A stretch of 5,855 nucleotides of DNA, taken from the NCBI GenBank assembly GCA_003023245.1, contig PXTR01000103.1, positions 1 through 5,855 on the forward strand, in the 5' to 3' direction. The position numbers and the translations under genes were made by a program. This stretch comes from Bacteroidetes bacterium QS_8_68_15 (GTDB taxonomy: Bacteria > Bacteroidota > Rhodothermia > Rhodothermales > Salinibacteraceae). Shown here one piece after another: positions 5,141-5,855 of this stretch. The notes under the pieces are model-generated. The model had not been told where the DNA came from and did no database searches. It saw only the letters and a program-made list of their open reading frames with translations. Numbering within the stretch: position 1 is the first letter of the stretch; the number at the start of each line of letters is the position of its first letter.

Positions 5141-5219
5141 GACGATCGTTTGCGCTCAAGACACGGAAGCGTGCGCCGTAGACTCCCCCTTTCTCACCGT
5201 CCCTTTCCGCACGCCAGTG

Positions 5220-5855
5220 TCAGCCGCGCGCCTGCTCGAACTCGTCCATGAAGCGGACCAGCGCGTCGACGGCCTCCTGCGGGAGCGCGTTGTACATCGA
5301 GGCGCGAATGCCGCCGACAGTGCGGTGGCCTTTGAGCGAAACGAGCCCTTCGTATTCGGCTTCTTCCACGAACCGTTCTTCCAGCTCCTCACTCGGGAGG
5401 CGGAAGGTGGCGTTCATCTTCGAGCGCGCCTCTTCCGCGACCGCGCCGCGGTAGAAGTCCGACGCGTCGATGCGATCGTAGAGCGTCCGGGCTTTCCGCT
5501 CGTTGCGCTTTTCGATTTCGCGCACGCCGCCGAGCCCTTTGAGCCACTGCATCACCTTCTCGACGACGTAGACGGCGAACACCGGCGGCGTGTTGAACCG
5601 TTTCTCCGCGTGGGTGCCGTAGTCGAGCATCGTCGGGAGCGACCGGCGGCGCTCGTCGAGGAAGTCCGGGTTCACCAAAACGATGGTCACGCCCGCCGGG
5701 CCGATGTTTTTCTGCGCGCCGGCGTAGATGAGGCCGTAGCGCTCGGGGTGCTTCAGCGGCCGGCTGAGAAAGTCGCTCGAGGCGTCACACACCAGCGGCG
5801 CGGGCGCCTCGGGGGTGAAGTGGTACTGCGTGCCGGCGACCGTGTTGTTGGAGGT
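5220..5855 (-). CDS. serC: Phosphoserine aminotransferase, C-terminal part (5' end outside window)
   Basis: This is the last 211 residues of a protein that is usually about 360 long; the frame is open to the window edge. SerC is a PLP enzyme that converts 3-phosphohydroxypyruvate and glutamate to phosphoserine in serine synthesis, and it acts similarly in the pyridoxal phosphate pathway of some bacteria. Visible landmarks: TSNNTVAGTQ at the edge, Asp24 in LVCDASSDFLSRP (pairs with the pyridine nitrogen), Lys49 in GLIYAGAQKNIGPAG (the Schiff-base lysine), a HAEKRFNTPPVFAVY segment, and GHRTVGGIRASMYNA near the C-terminus. No damage is seen. It lies 323 bases upstream of pntAA on the same strand and is probably a separate transcription unit. 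Confidence 0.96.
   Translation of the reverse strand, partial: TSNNTVAGTQYHFTPEAPAPLVCDASSDFLSRPLKHPERYGLIYAGAQKNIGPAGVTIVLVNPDFLDERRRSLPTMLDYGTHAEKRFNTPPVFAVYVVEKVMQWLKGLGGVREIEKRNERKARTLYDRIDASDFYRGAVAEEARSKMNATFRLPSEELEERFVEEAEYEGLVSLKGHRTVGGIRASMYNALPQEAVDALVRFMDEFEQARG

Larger units (their letters stand above)
4897..5219. other. Intergenic region between serC and the pnt operon
   Basis: These 323 bases hold no supportable gene. The part nearest pntAA is AT-rich and contains the candidate promoter. The rest is GC-rich with no conserved reading frame; the short ORFs across it are Arg/Ser-rich and look random. A small inverted repeat lies at 5113-5140. Confidence 0.6.

Noticed and set aside
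5030..5251. Short plus-strand ORF in the serC-pnt gap
   Set aside because: Arg/Ser/Pro-rich, no ribosome-binding site, and it overlaps the serC end on the other strand.

Overview
The window comes from a high-GC bacterial chromosome or metagenomic contig. The clearly chromosomal genes use GC-rich codons and encode acidic proteins. That composition, with the split pntAA/pntAB/pntB layout, would fit a halophilic or marine lineage such as the Rhodothermota/Salinibacter group, but the taxonomic guess is weak. Every credible gene lies on the minus strand, so the biological order runs from right to left.

Right part (1746-5855), core metabolism. The 3' part of serC (phosphoserine aminotransferase) enters from the right edge. 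A 323-base gap follows, holding an AT-rich promoter-like patch and a small hairpin. Next is a three-gene proton-translocating NAD(P) transhydrogenase operon: alpha-1 (PntAA), alpha-2 (PntAB) and beta (PntB). Alpha-1 and alpha-2 overlap by 22 bases. A perfect hairpin sits between alpha-2 and beta. The alpha-1 gene is broken by an internal deletion near 4042 that removes about 43 conserved residues and shifts the frame. Past the deletion, the normal alpha-1 C-terminus continues and ends in a long, very acidic tail.

Left part (1-1745), gene cassettes. Three imperfect repeats of 129-131 bp (11-139, 552-682, 1244-1374) have the architecture of integron attC sites: RYYYAAC-like and GTT-type terminal boxes, inner complementary boxes, and one extra unpaired base on one side. 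The extra base orients all three on the minus strand, the same direction as the ORFs between them. This is therefore a cassette array. No integrase or recognisable attI is visible, so it resembles a CALIN (cluster of attC sites lacking an integrase) or the edge of a sedentary chromosomal integron next to pntB.

The cassettes, in transcription order, hold: a small unknown protein (possibly frameshifted near its end); a type II toxin-antitoxin pair with a 4-base overlap; and a 110-residue protein with three predicted membrane segments, whose stop codon lies inside its own attC. A fourth cassette probably begins at the left edge. The toxin has a remarkable C-terminus. A 1-base deletion followed by a tandem 7-base duplication restores the frame overall but scrambles about 18 residues of the conserved core, so it is probably inactive.

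The most notable points are the undescribed cassette array beside the pnt operon, the self-compensating double frameshift in the cassette toxin, the out-of-frame deletion in pntA, and the attC copy that has lost the G of its recombination core.
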